Assembly: GCF_904528075.1 (NCBI RefSeq)
Contig: NZ_LR882035.1
Coordinates: 2,108,001 to 2,172,000 of the forward strand
Reading direction: 5' to 3'
From: Agreia sp. COWG
GTDB taxonomy: Bacteria > Actinomycetota > Actinomycetes > Actinomycetales > Microbacteriaceae
DNA length: 64,000 bases
In this document: piece by piece, positions 53,337 to 63,509 of the stretch
Numbering within the stretch: the first letter of the stretch is position 1
How the letters are laid out: every line of letters starts with the position of its first letter
Made by a program: the position numbers and the translations under genes
Notes under the pieces: generated by a model
Databases searched by the model: none
The model's input: only the letters and a program-made list of their open reading frames with translations
Told to the model about the DNA's origin: nothing

Positions 53337-53696
53337 GTGAGTACTTCCCCACGCCCTCCCAGCGGCCCCCTTCTGCTCTCGTCGACCGTCTCCACCCAGT
53401 GGCTTGCCGACCACCTCGGCGCCGAAGGGCTCGAGATCGTCGCCGCCTCGGCATCCACCGATCGCGCCACGACGGCGAGGCGCATCCCCGCGTCGCTCGA
53501 CACCGGAGCCACGGTGATCGTCTACGACAGCACCGAGGGCAGCTGCGCAGAACGCTTCGCCGCGATTCTTCGAGACAGCGGCTTCAGCAACGTCGCCACC
53601 CTGCGCGGCGGCCGAGCCCGCTGGGTCTCGGAAGAGCGTCCGGCAGACCTCGATTCGCTGTCACACCTGGTCGACGCTCACACCCGCATCGCGTAG
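53337..53696 (+). CDS. Short rhodanese-like protein
   Basis: 119 residues. LLSSTVSTQWLADHLGAEGLEIV resembles the start of thiosulfate sulfurtransferases, and TVIVYDSTEGSCAERFAAILRDSGFSNVATLRGGRARW resembles the end of a rhodanese domain. The canonical CxxGxR active-site loop is missing; the only cysteine is in EGSCAERF. It may be a regulatory or inactive rhodanese domain. Its last 36 nt overlap the convergent DeoR gene. Confidence 0.68.
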   Translation: MSTSPRPPSGPLLLSSTVSTQWLADHLGAEGLEIVAASASTDRATTARRIPASLDTGATVIVYDSTEGSCAERFAAILRDSGFSNVATLRGGRARWVSEERPADLDSLSHLVDAHTRIA

Positions 53697-54461
53697 CAGC
53701 GCGAGTGCCTGCGGCCGGGCCGATGCGCCGGTGATGACCCGCTCGACCTCGTCGATTCCCACGACGCGCCCCAGATGGATCTCCCCGATTTTCGACCCGT
53801 CTGCGAGCACGATCCTCCTCGTCGCCGACGACAGCATCCGCTTCTTGACCTCTGCCTCGGGCAGGTTGATGTTCGTGATGCCGCGCCCGACATCCACGCC
53901 GTTGCAGCCGACGAAGGCGATGTCGGCGTGAAGCGACGAGAACAGGCCGTCTGCGAGCGGATTCACCAGCGAATGCTGAAGGGGCCGCAGGGTGCCGCCT
54001 GTCACGATCACCGTGAACCTCGGGATGGCTCGCTCCAGCTCGAGGGCGATCTTCAGCCCATTGGTGATCACCACCAGGTCGTGCAGCTCTGCGCGCTCCA
54101 CGAGCGCTCGCGCCAGCGCCGCCGCGGTGGTGCCCACATCGATGATCACCGCATCGCCGGCCGAGACCAGAGACGCGGCGTGCGCGGCGATGCGCAGCTT
54201 CTCGTCCCACAACGAACCGAGCGCCTCTTCGAAGGCCGGTTCGGTGCGGGAAGCCACCCGTGCGGCCACAGCTCCCCCGTGTACCCGACTCAACGCCGAC
54301 GCCTGCTCGAGCGCGTCGAGGTCGGCCCTGATCGTCACCTCGGAGACGCCGAAGAGCGCGCTGAGATCAGTCACCTTGACGAAGCCACCCGAATCGATCA
54401 GCTCGAGGATGCGCGCGCGTCGGACGGGGGCGGGGGCGCTGGCGAACTCGGCTTCGGTCAT
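53661..54461 (-). CDS. DeoR/GlpR-family repressor of the galactose genes
   Basis: 266 residues. The N-terminal helix-turn-helix (about 15-65, FVKVTDLSALFGVSEVTIRADLDALE, HGGAVAA) is followed by a sugar-phosphate-sensing DeoRC domain (VIIDVGTTAAALARAL, NGVDVGRGITNINLPEAEVKKRML, LADGSKIG). It is divergent from galT-galK, which it likely represses. Directly repeated TACTTTCG sites in the shared region are candidate operators. Confidence 0.9.
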   Translation of the reverse strand: MTEAEFASAPAPVRRARILELIDSGGFVKVTDLSALFGVSEVTIRADLDALEQASALSRVHGGAVAARVASRTEPAFEEALGSLWDEKLRIAAHAASLVSAGDAVIIDVGTTAAALARALVERAELHDLVVITNGLKIALELERAIPRFTVIVTGGTLRPLQHSLVNPLADGLFSSLHADIAFVGCNGVDVGRGITNINLPEAEVKKRMLSSATRRIVLADGSKIGEIHLGRVVGIDEVERVITGASARPQALALLRDAGVSVDQV

Positions 54462-54467
54462 GTGCTG

Positions 54468-54475
54468 TACTTTCG
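54468..54475. promoter_or_regulatory. Candidate DeoR operator repeat 1
   Basis: TACTTTCG, repeated identically 44 bp away at 54512-54519 (about four helical turns) in the divergent galT/DeoR-gene region. Confidence 0.4.
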
Positions 54476-54511
54476 TTTATCTGCGATTGCTTGTCAATAT
54501 GACGCGTGGCA

Positions 54512-54519
54512 TACTTTCG
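54512..54519. promoter_or_regulatory. Candidate DeoR operator repeat 2
   Basis: Second copy of TACTTTCG, on the same face of the helix as repeat 1. It lies 53 bp before the galT start and may overlap its promoter. Confidence 0.4.
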
Positions 54520-54571
54520 CATGTTGTGATTTCGAGCGACCCGAGCGCTCTCACCGAAGGGCACCCCCGCT

Positions 54572-55689
54572 ATGCCAGACATCGTCTCCCGCGAGACCGT
54601 CCTCGCCGACGGCCGCCAGCTCATCTACTTCGATGATGCCGACACCACGCTTCCCGCCGAACGCAGAGCGGATGCCCGGGTTCTCGATCCGAGGCCCCTC
54701 ACCGCATCGATGCGCCAGGATGTGCTCACGGGCGAGTGGGTGTCGATTGCTGCCGCGCGCCAGAACCGCGTCTTCCTGCCCTCCGATGATGCCGACCCCC
54801 TGGCCCCGGCGTCCGCCAGCAACCCCTCCGAGATTCCCGACATCTACGACGTGGCGGTCTTCGAGAACAGATCCCCCTCGTTCGGCCCGCTGCTGGTCGA
54901 CGGTAACGCGCCCGCTGGCCTCGACGACCTCACCGCCATCGGCCTCGAGCGCACTCGAACCTCGGTGGGCCGGTGCGAGGTCGTGTGCTTCAGCCCCGCA
55001 CACACCGGATCGTTCGCCTCTCAGACGGCCTCGCGCGCCCGCACCATCGTCGAGGCGTGGGCCCAGCGCACGGCAGCGCTGTCGGCCATGCCCGGCATCG
55101 AGCAGGTGTTCCCGTTCGAGAATCGCGGGGCCGAGATCGGAGTCACGCTGAACCACCCGCACGGCCAGATCTACGCCTACCCCTACGTGACCCCCCGCAC
55201 CACGAAGCTGCTCGACTCGATCGACCGCTTCGGCCGCGACATGTTCGCGCAGATCCTCGAGCGCGAGCAGGCGTCTGAGCGCGTGCTGCTGCGCGGCGAG
55301 CACTTCACCGCGTTCGTGCCCTTCGCCGCGCGCTGGCCCATCGAGGTGCACATGCTGCCGCACCGCCACGTGCCCGACCTCGCGGCTCTGAGCTCCGAAG
55401 AACGCGACGAGCTCGCCATCCTGTACCTGCGTCTCTTGCGCGGAATAGACGCCCTCTACGAGACTCCCACCCCGTACATCTCCGCCTGGCACCAGGCCCC
55501 CGTAAACGTGGGACGGCACGCGACGCGGCTCATGCTGCAGGTCACCTCGCCCAGGAGGGCCGAGAACCGACTCAAGTTCCTGGCTGGCTCCGAGGCGGCC
55601 ATGGGCGCCTTCATCGGAGACGTTCCCCCCGAGACATCCGCCGCCCTCGTGCGCGACGCAATCGCACGCGCCGACCTGGAGAACCCCGT

Positions 55690-55693
<4 letters not shown>
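54572..55693 (+). CDS. galT: Galactose-1-phosphate uridylyltransferase
   Basis: Leloir pathway: exchanges UDP between UDP-glucose and galactose 1-phosphate. 373 residues. The active-site histidine is in LNHPHGQIYAYPY. PFENRGAEIGVTL and the HMLPHRHVPDL metal-site region are also present. GAAGGG lies 9 nt before the ATG. Its stop overlaps the galK ATG (ATGA). No galE or sugar transporter is adjacent. Confidence 0.96.
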
Positions 55694-56844
<1,151 letters not shown>

Positions 56845-56871
<27 letters not shown>

Positions 56872-58695
56872 ATCAGCGGGCCGTGTGATGGGCAGACGGC
56901 ACACGAAGTCGCGGCACAGATATGCGGTGTCCACGCCGTTCTGAGCGACCCGGCCCTCGAGCAGCTCGAAGCCCGCGTCGACCCAGTCACGCGTCTGCGT
57001 CTCGGCCACGACGACCGTGAGCGCGTGCACGTTCTTCCTGGCAGGGTCCTTCCTGGCAGCGTCGACGAGCGCACGCCCGACATCGGCGGAACCGGCGGCG
57101 GCATCCGACGTCACGATCACGAGTTGTTGGGTCGGCGCGACGAGCCGCGACAACACCTCGAGTGAGGCACCGTAGGCGATGGGCCGTGCCAGCGCCTCGG
57201 CGGCCACTCCCCCGATGGCCGCAGCGGCCGCGGCGCGATATCGGGCAGCGCCGGTGAGTTCGTACAGCGTCAGCGCCGCGTCGCTGACGGCGCTGAGGCC
57301 CGATGGATAAGCGCCCTCGGCGGTGTCGACACCCGCGGTGATGCCCTGGGCGACCAACACCGGATCGCCTCCGCTCGGAACCGAGAAATCTGCGGCAAGC
57401 ACGGCATCGATGAGGCTCCGGGCCGCGATCGCGTACCGCACTCGACCTGTCGCAGCCGAGAGGGCCAACAGCCCGCCCGCGAAAGCCCCGTAGTCCTCCA
57501 GCGTCGCCGCGGCATCCGATCGCTCGTGACCGATGGAGGCACGGACAAGGACGCCCGAGTCGTCGACGTGCGTGTCGAGCAGGAAGTCCGCAGCCCGCAC
57601 AGCTGCCTCGATCCAGTCCGGGTGATCGAGGGCGGAGCCGGCGCGACACAGCGCAGCGATCGCAAAGCCGTTCCACCCGGTGAGAACCTTGGCGTCGACG
57701 GCGGGCGGCGTCTCTGCCGCCCGGCCCGCCGCATCCAGCGCGTAATAGCCGCCCTCGCTTCGGGAGCCCTTCACGGTGCTCTCCGAGTCTTGGGCGGAGC
57801 CGAAGCCTCCGGCGGGCTGTCGCAGAACGGTGAGGAGGAAGGAGGCCACGCCCTCGGCGACATCGCGCATACCTGTTCGGGCATACAGATCGAGCAGAAG
57901 CGCGTTGTCGTAGAGCATTCGCTCGTAGTGAGGGTCGCTCCAGTCGCGGTTCACGGAGTAGCGGAAGAAGCCGCCCTCGACGGAATCCCGCAGGTGCGAG
58001 GCGGCCATGGCCACGAGGGTGCGTTCGGCCAGCGGCGAATCCCGACGTGCGAGGAAGGACAGCGTGGGGGCGACGGGAAACTTCGGGGCTCCGCCGAAGC
58101 CTCCGTAGCTCGTGTCCTCGTAGGCCTCGAGCCCGGCTACCGCCGCCCCGAGAAGCTGCTGCGCATCTGCCGGAATCGCGCCAGCCGGCACCCCCGCCGA
58201 CCCAGCCGCAAGCGCGTCGGTGATGGCCGTGGCCGTCTCGTCGACCTGATCGCGCCGGGACCGCCAGGCGTCATCGACGGCATCGAGTAGCTGCGAGAAC
58301 GACGGATGCCCCTGGACCGGAGTCGGGGGCGAGTACGTTCCGGCGTAGAACGCCTTGCCCTGAGGTGTGACGAAGACGTTCAGCGGCCAGCCGAGGTTCT
58401 GGGTGAAGGCGCCGGCGGCGGCGAGGTAGACGGAATCGACTTCGGGGTGCTCTTCCCGGTCGACCTTGATCGCGACGAAACGGTCGTTCAGCGTCGCCGC
58501 CAGAACGGGGTCGGAGAACGATTCGCGCGCCATCACGTGACACCAGTGGCACGTCGAGTAGCCGATCGACACGAGAACGGGAACGTCTCGCCGAGCCGCC
58601 TCCGCGAACGCCGCCTCGCCCCACGGATACCAGTCGACGGGGTTGTCGGCGTGGGATCGCAGATACGGGCTGATGGCGTCGCGGAGGCGATTCAT
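56845..58695 (-). CDS. YyaL/DUF255 thioredoxin-domain protein
   Basis: 616 residues. The N-terminal thioredoxin-like domain (about 1-130) holds [15 protein letters not shown] (Cys49, Cys52). A long alpha/alpha-toroid region (about 180-560) resembles N-acylglucosamine-epimerase/glycosidase folds. The family (spermatogenesis-associated protein 20/YyaL) has no firm biochemical role. It is the last gene of the five-gene operon, 8 nt after the aldo/keto reductase stop. Confidence 0.9.
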
Positions 58696-58703
58696 GATCG
58701 TGA

Positions 58704-59543
58704 CTAGTTGACCTCGTCGGGGTGGCCGCCGACGCGACCGTCCTTCTCGAGGCCCGTGATCGACGCCTGCTCGGCCTCGGTGAGGGCGAAGTCGAAGATC
58801 TCGAAATTTTCGACGATGCGGTCACGGCTGTTCGACTTCGGGAAGATGATGTTGCCCTGCTGGATGTGCCAGCGCAGAATCACCTGAGCCAGCGACTTGC
58901 CGTGCGCGTCCGCGATGGCCTGAACGCTCTCATCTTTCAGCAGCGCTCCGTGGGCGAGCGGGCTCCAGGCCTCGGTGGCAATGCCGTGCTGGTGGCCGTA
59001 GGCCGTGATCTCGCGCTGCTGGAATTCGGGGTGCAGCTCGATCTGATTGACGGCGGGCACGACCTGAGTCTCCTCGAGCAGGCGGGTCAGGTGCGGCACC
59101 GTGAAGTTCGAGACGCCGATCGAGCGCGCCCTGCCGGATTCGGCGATCTTCTCCAGAGCCTTCCAGGCGTCGACGTAGTTGTCGTTCGCCGGGGCCGGCC
59201 AGTGGATCAGGTACAGATCGACGTAGTCGAGCTGCAGCCGGCCGAGGCTCTTCTCGAACGCCTCGAGGCCCGACTCGTAGCCCTGGTCGGAGTTCCACAG
59301 CTTGGTAGTGATGAACAGCTCGTCACGGTCGATGCCGCTGGTCTTGATGGCGTGGCCCACGCCCTCTTCGTTGCCGTAGATCTTGGCGGTGTCGATGTGT
59401 CGGTAGCCCACCTCGAACGCCTCGCTGACGACGCGGGAGGTCTTGTCGGGATCGACCTTGAAGACGCCGAAGCCGAGCTGCGGAATTGTGTTGCCGTCGT
59501 TGAGGGTGATCGTGGGAACGGTGTTCGGACTGGTATTCGTCAT
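58704..59543 (-). CDS. Aldo/keto reductase
   Basis: 279 residues of the AKR5-like group (2,5-diketo-D-gluconate reductase type). Catalytic tetrad residues are visible in [18 protein letters not shown] (Asp, Tyr), [10 protein letters not shown] (Lys) and LYLIHWPAP (His). NADPH contacts are in [12 protein letters not shown]. It reduces aldehydes or ketones with NADPH. Its ATG overlaps the stop of the MIO-family gene (ATGA), so it should act with that operon. Confidence 0.92.
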   Translation of the reverse strand: MTNTSPNTVPTITLNDGNTIPQLGFGVFKVDPDKTSRVVSEAFEVGYRHIDTAKIYGNEEGVGHAIKTSGIDRDELFITTKLWNSDQGYESGLEAFEKSLGRLQLDYVDLYLIHWPAPANDNYVDAWKALEKIAESGRARSIGVSNFTVPHLTRLLEETQVVPAVNQIELHPEFQQREITAYGHQHGIATEAWSPLAHGALLKDESVQAIADAHGKSLAQVILRWHIQQGNIIFPKSNSRDRIVENFEIFDFALTEAEQASITGLEKDGRVGGHPDEVN

Positions 59544-61012
59544 TCGTCAATCGTGTCACGCGACGCGCATTTCGCCACGGCCTTGACGGCTGCCCCCAGC
59601 AGCGTGCGAGCAGTCTCCCTGCCTGCCTCCAGCGTCTCGGCGAGCTCGGCCGCGAGCTGCCGTGTGCCGCGTCCGAGTACCGGAACACTACCGCCGTCGC
59701 CGTCAGGCCGACCGCCGTGGGCGCGCAGCAGCTCCGCCGAGTGCAGCGCCTCGATTGCGACGATGTCGCGCACCAGTCCGAGCTGACGCTGCAGCTGGCG
59801 CAGGGCGAGCGGCGCGAAGGAGGCGTGGTCTTCGACCTCGGAGAGCGTCGTGCCCGATGTCGACACCGGGTTGGCCAGATGCCGGATCTCGGCCAGAGTG
59901 GCGGATGCCGCGTACCAGCTGAGACCGGGGACGGCGTTCGCGCCGGCCCGCCGAAGCGGGGTGGCCAGGCCGCTCAGCACGGCGATGCGCCGCTCCGAGA
60001 GCCCCGCGAGGTGCGCGAGCGCCACGCGCAGGGTCTCGAACGCGAGTGCCAGGCCCAAAGGCTCGAAGTTGCCATTCGAGAGCAACACGCCGTCGCTGTC
60101 GTCTCGATCTCCGGGGCCGCCCAGAACGACCAGTGGATTGTCGCCGGGCGCGTTCAACTCGTCCTCCACGACGTCGACCGCACGCGACGCGGCGTCTCGC
60201 ACCGCTCCGTGCACCTGGGGCACCGTGCGAAACGAGAGCGCATCCTGCACAGACGAGGCGCGGCCCGGGTCCTCGAGAAAGCTCCCCTCGAGACGAGACC
60301 GGATGGCGGCCGCCACCGCGCGCTGCCCGGGCGAGGCCCGCCGCGCGTGCACGCGAGGATCGAACGGCGCGAGCGAACCCCCGCCGCCCGCCGCGCCGAG
60401 CGCCTCGAGCGAAAGGGCTGCGACGAGATCGGCCTCGTCGAGAAGGGCATGCAGCTCGGTGAGGGCCAGCGCCCCGACACCGATCGAGTACGAGTTGGCG
60501 CTGATGGCGGCGAGCGCCTCACCCGCGGCGAAGGGCAACGTCTCGCGTACGTGTGCTGCGAGCTCCGCGAGCAGGGCGAGGTCGGACGCGCCGACGGAGC
60601 CCGTGCCGTAGACCTCGGGAAGCGGCCGTCCGTCGAGGAGCCGAGCGTAGGCATCCGGCAGCTCTGGCCGCACGCCCGACCCGCCCAGGCTGAAGCCCAC
60701 GATCCTGGCGAACACGAGCGCCCGCACCTCGTTCTCGCTCAGTGCGTCTCCGATCGAGCCGCGATGATTATCGATGATGCGGTTCTGGAACACCGAGATC
60801 TCGTCCGGCTCGACGGCCGTGTCGCGGCCCGCGCCCAGGTGCGTGTTCACCCCGTACGTCGACACACCTGCGACAAGAGTCGCCTCGACCACTCGACGGG
60901 CGTCGGCGAGCACATCCCGCACCGGCTGTGCCAGCTGAACCGTTGCACCGCCGGCCACCGAGACCACATCGCCGACCGTGATGCGACGACCATCGAGCAG
61001 CACGGTCGACAT
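59540..61012 (-). CDS. HAL/PAL-family (MIO) lyase-like protein with altered ASD motif
   Basis: 490 residues. The family fold is clear: YGVNTHLGAG (Tyr53), NRIIDNHRGSIG (His83), GTGSVGASDLALLAEL, AISANSYSIG (Asn173), SFRTVPQVHGA (Arg262), LSNGNFEPLGLAL (Phe316) and EVEDHASFAPL (Glu394). In active enzymes Ala-Ser-Gly cyclises to the MIO cofactor. Here residues 142-144 are Ala-Ser-Asp, as if the Gly codon were lost, and the usual Tyr before SxR is Leu259. It may be a non-MIO enzyme, a variant lyase or a non-catalytic partner. The start is coupled to the LLM gene by TGATG. Confidence 0.83.
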   Translation of the reverse strand: MSTVLLDGRRITVGDVVSVAGGATVQLAQPVRDVLADARRVVEATLVAGVSTYGVNTHLGAGRDTAVEPDEISVFQNRIIDNHRGSIGDALSENEVRALVFARIVGFSLGGSGVRPELPDAYARLLDGRPLPEVYGTGSVGASDLALLAELAAHVRETLPFAAGEALAAISANSYSIGVGALALTELHALLDEADLVAALSLEALGAAGGGGSLAPFDPRVHARRASPGQRAVAAAIRSRLEGSFLEDPGRASSVQDALSFRTVPQVHGAVRDAASRAVDVVEDELNAPGDNPLVVLGGPGDRDDSDGVLLSNGNFEPLGLALAFETLRVALAHLAGLSERRIAVLSGLATPLRRAGANAVPGLSWYAASATLAEIRHLANPVSTSGTTLSEVEDHASFAPLALRQLQRQLGLVRDIVAIEALHSAELLRAHGGRPDGDGGSVPVLGRGTRQLAAELAETLEAGRETARTLLGAAVKAVAKCASRDTIDE

Positions 61013-62313
61013 CAGAAGTCCCGCAGGTTGCCGCGCAGTCCGCCGCCGCCGAATTCCCGCCGAATCAGGCCGCGGCGGCGTAACACGGGCACGAGGGGGT
61101 CGAGCGTGCGGTGCACGTTCGCCGGATGCACCGGGCCGGCGAACAGGAATCCGTCGCCGCCGCTCGCCTCGCCCAGCGCTTCGAGGTGGTCGACGATCTC
61201 GTCGGCCGTGCCGATCACGGCGAGACCGTCGCGGTTGGCGCGCACCTGCAGAATCTCGCGCAGCGTCGAGCCGGGAGGCGCCGAGCGCACGAAGTTGTCG
61301 AGCGTGCCCTGGTTGCTGTTGGTCGTCAGCTCGGGCAGTGGCGCGTCGAGGTCGAACGCCTTGAAGTCGACGCCGGAGAGATACGAGATCGATTGCAGCG
61401 CCTCGTCGATGGCGGCCTGATTCAGCTCGGAGCGACGGGCTTTGACGCTGGCCGTCTCCTCGGCGTTGGCCGTCACGATGGGCGTGACGGCGAACAGCAC
61501 CTTCACGTGTTCGGGGTCGCGGCCGGCCGCGAGCGCGATCTGCCGGATGCTGTCGCGGAACTGCCTGTTGCGCTCGGCCGTCGACGAGAGCGCGATGATC
61601 ACATCGGAGTTCTGCCCCGCGAAGTCGCGGCCGCGACCGGATGCGCCGGCCTGCACCATGACCGGTTCTTCGGGCAGCGGGGCCGTGTTGATCGGACCGC
61701 GCACCCTGAAGAAGCGACCGTCGTGGTTGATGGGTGCCACCTTCGTGAAGTCGGCGAATATGCCGCGCTCGGCATCTTCGACGATGGCGTCGGGCTGCCA
61801 GCTGCGCCAGAGCTTGCGAATCACGCTGACCCACTCGTCGGCCCTGTCGTAGCGAAGGTCGTGCTCGATCTGCTTGTCGAGGCCGTAGTTCTGGGCGGCC
61901 AGGTCGCTGCCGCTGGTCACGACGTTCCAGCCGAGACGTCCGTCGGCGAAGTGCTGCAGCGTGGCCAGCAGCCGGGCCGCCGTGAACGGCTCATAGAACG
62001 AGGCGCTGAGGGTCGGCACGATACCGAGGTTCTGGGTGGCACTCAGCAGGTACGGCACCAGCGGCACAGGGTCGTGTTTCGGCGCGAACCGCGCGTTGGC
62101 GAGGTTGACCTGGCTCGTTCCGCCGTAGGTGTCGGGCACCGTCACGCCGTCTTCGATGATCAACAGGTCCAGGCCGCTGCGCTCGAACTGGCGCGCGGCG
62201 TCTTGGTAGACATCCGGCTTCTTCCAGTCGTAGCCGATGCCGTAGCTGGGGTCGCCCCACCCCTGAACCCCGAAGCCAGCGCCCAGAAACCAACCGAAAT
62301 GAAGCAGCGACAT
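61012..62313 (-). CDS. LLM-class flavin-dependent monooxygenase (NtaA/SnaA/DszA family)
   Basis: 433 residues. Family motifs: GWFLGAGFGVQGWGDPSYG near the N-terminus, IPLVPYL-like VPLVPYLLSATQNLGIVPTLS, GRLGWNVVTSG, and PVMVQAGASGRGRDFAGQNSDV (FMN-phosphate region). Such enzymes use FMNH2 and O2 and often cleave C-S or C-N bonds (DszA, dimethylsulfide monooxygenase, NTA monooxygenase). No flavin reductase is adjacent, so reduced flavin must come from elsewhere. Second gene of the operon. Confidence 0.92.
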   Translation of the reverse strand: MSLLHFGWFLGAGFGVQGWGDPSYGIGYDWKKPDVYQDAARQFERSGLDLLIIEDGVTVPDTYGGTSQVNLANARFAPKHDPVPLVPYLLSATQNLGIVPTLSASFYEPFTAARLLATLQHFADGRLGWNVVTSGSDLAAQNYGLDKQIEHDLRYDRADEWVSVIRKLWRSWQPDAIVEDAERGIFADFTKVAPINHDGRFFRVRGPINTAPLPEEPVMVQAGASGRGRDFAGQNSDVIIALSSTAERNRQFRDSIRQIALAAGRDPEHVKVLFAVTPIVTANAEETASVKARRSELNQAAIDEALQSISYLSGVDFKAFDLDAPLPELTTNSNQGTLDNFVRSAPPGSTLREILQVRANRDGLAVIGTADEIVDHLEALGEASGGDGFLFAGPVHPANVHRTLDPLVPVLRRRGLIRREFGGGGLRGNLRDF

Positions 62314-62340
62314 TACAGACCTAACCGTGTTGGGAGGGGC

Positions 62341-63384
62341 TCAGATGGAATAGGTGCCGACCCCGAGGTCGGTCAGCCACGCATCGTCGAAAGCCTTGGT
62401 CAGGTAGTTGGCCCCGGTGTCGGGCGCGATCGCCACAACGACATCTCCGGGGGCTGCGGTTGCCGCGACCCGCAACGCGACGGCCACCGCCAGCGCAGAC
62501 GAGGGCCCGAGCAGCAGAGCCTCCGATGCGGCGAGCGCGTGCACCGTGTCGTAGATCTCCTGGTCGCTCACGACCACGTACTCGTCGACGACCTCGTGGT
62601 GATAGGTCTGCGGCCAGTTCGCCTCGGCCCACCGGTTGCCGGCGCCCTCCACGTTGATGGGGCCCGCCGCATTGCCGCTATAGGTCGAGCCGGTGGGATC
62701 CGCTCCGATGACCCGGATGCGATCGGCCGACACGTCTTTCAGATAGCGGCCGGTTCCGCTGATCGTTCCCCCCGTGCCGACGGAGGCGACGAGGTGTGTC
62801 ACCCCGTGCGCGGTCTGCCGCCAGATCTCTGGTCCCGTGCCCTGGTAGTGGGCGCCGGGATTGCTGTCGTTCTCGTACTGAGACGGTCGCCACGCATTCG
62901 GCAGCTCGGCCGCGATGCGATCCGCGATCGTCCTGGCGTTGTCGGGGCTCTCCGGCGGAGCCTCCCAGTCGGCTTCGACGAGCCGGGCGCCGTAGGCCTT
63001 CAACACGGCTCGCTTCTCGTCGCTGATGTAGGCGCTGTGGATGATCACGACCGGGTGCCCGGTCAGCCGGCCGACGAGCGCCAGTCCGATGCCGGTGTTT
63101 CCTGAGCTCGACTCCACGATCGTCGCGCCGGGCTTCAGTGCACCGCTGGCCTCTGCGGTACGAATCATGTGCAGGGCGATCCTGTCTTTCGCGCTTCCCC
63201 CGGCATTGCGATTCTCGAGCTTCACGAGCACCCGTGCGGGCAGGCCAGCGGCCAGCACGTTCAACTCGATGAGCGGGGTGTTGCCGATGAGCGCGATGAC
63301 CGAGGCGGTGATGTCCTCGACGAACTCGCAGGGCCCCTCGCCCGACGCCGGAGCGGCCAGGGAAACGCTGTCGAGGTTCGTCAT
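62341..63384 (-). CDS. PLP-dependent cysteine synthase/cystathionine beta-synthase-like protein
   Basis: 347 residues, fold type II. PLP-binding Lys66 in NRNAGGSAKDRIA, substrate loop ESSSGNTGIGLAL, SVGTGGTISGTGRYLK phosphate cup, and NPGAHYQGTGPEIW, closer to CBS-type than to CysK. No C-terminal CBS domains. It catalyses beta-replacement or beta-elimination on serine-type amino acids. It is the first gene of the operon and the LLM gene starts 27 nt on. TATTCT 6 nt before its ATG is the probable operon promoter. Confidence 0.9.
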   Translation of the reverse strand: MTNLDSVSLAAPASGEGPCEFVEDITASVIALIGNTPLIELNVLAAGLPARVLVKLENRNAGGSAKDRIALHMIRTAEASGALKPGATIVESSSGNTGIGLALVGRLTGHPVVIIHSAYISDEKRAVLKAYGARLVEADWEAPPESPDNARTIADRIAAELPNAWRPSQYENDSNPGAHYQGTGPEIWRQTAHGVTHLVASVGTGGTISGTGRYLKDVSADRIRVIGADPTGSTYSGNAAGPINVEGAGNRWAEANWPQTYHHEVVDEYVVVSDQEIYDTVHALAASEALLLGPSSALAVAVALRVAATAAPGDVVVAIAPDTGANYLTKAFDDAWLTDLGVGTYSI

Positions 63385-63390
63385 GAGTTG

Positions 63391-63396
63391 AGAATA
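63391..63396 (-). promoter_or_regulatory. -10-like hexamer heading the five-gene operon
   Basis: TATTCT ends 6 nt before the ATG at 63384. It is the only convincing promoter for the run of genes down to 56845. Confidence 0.45.
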
Positions 63397-63509
63397 TGGC
63401 GGCCCATCGCTCGCCGGAGCGGTGTGTCAGAGTGTTACGACCCGAGGGTGGTTAGATCGCAGGGGATGCGGGAACGCCTCCGTCAGCACGAGCACGAGGG
63501 AGCATGGAC

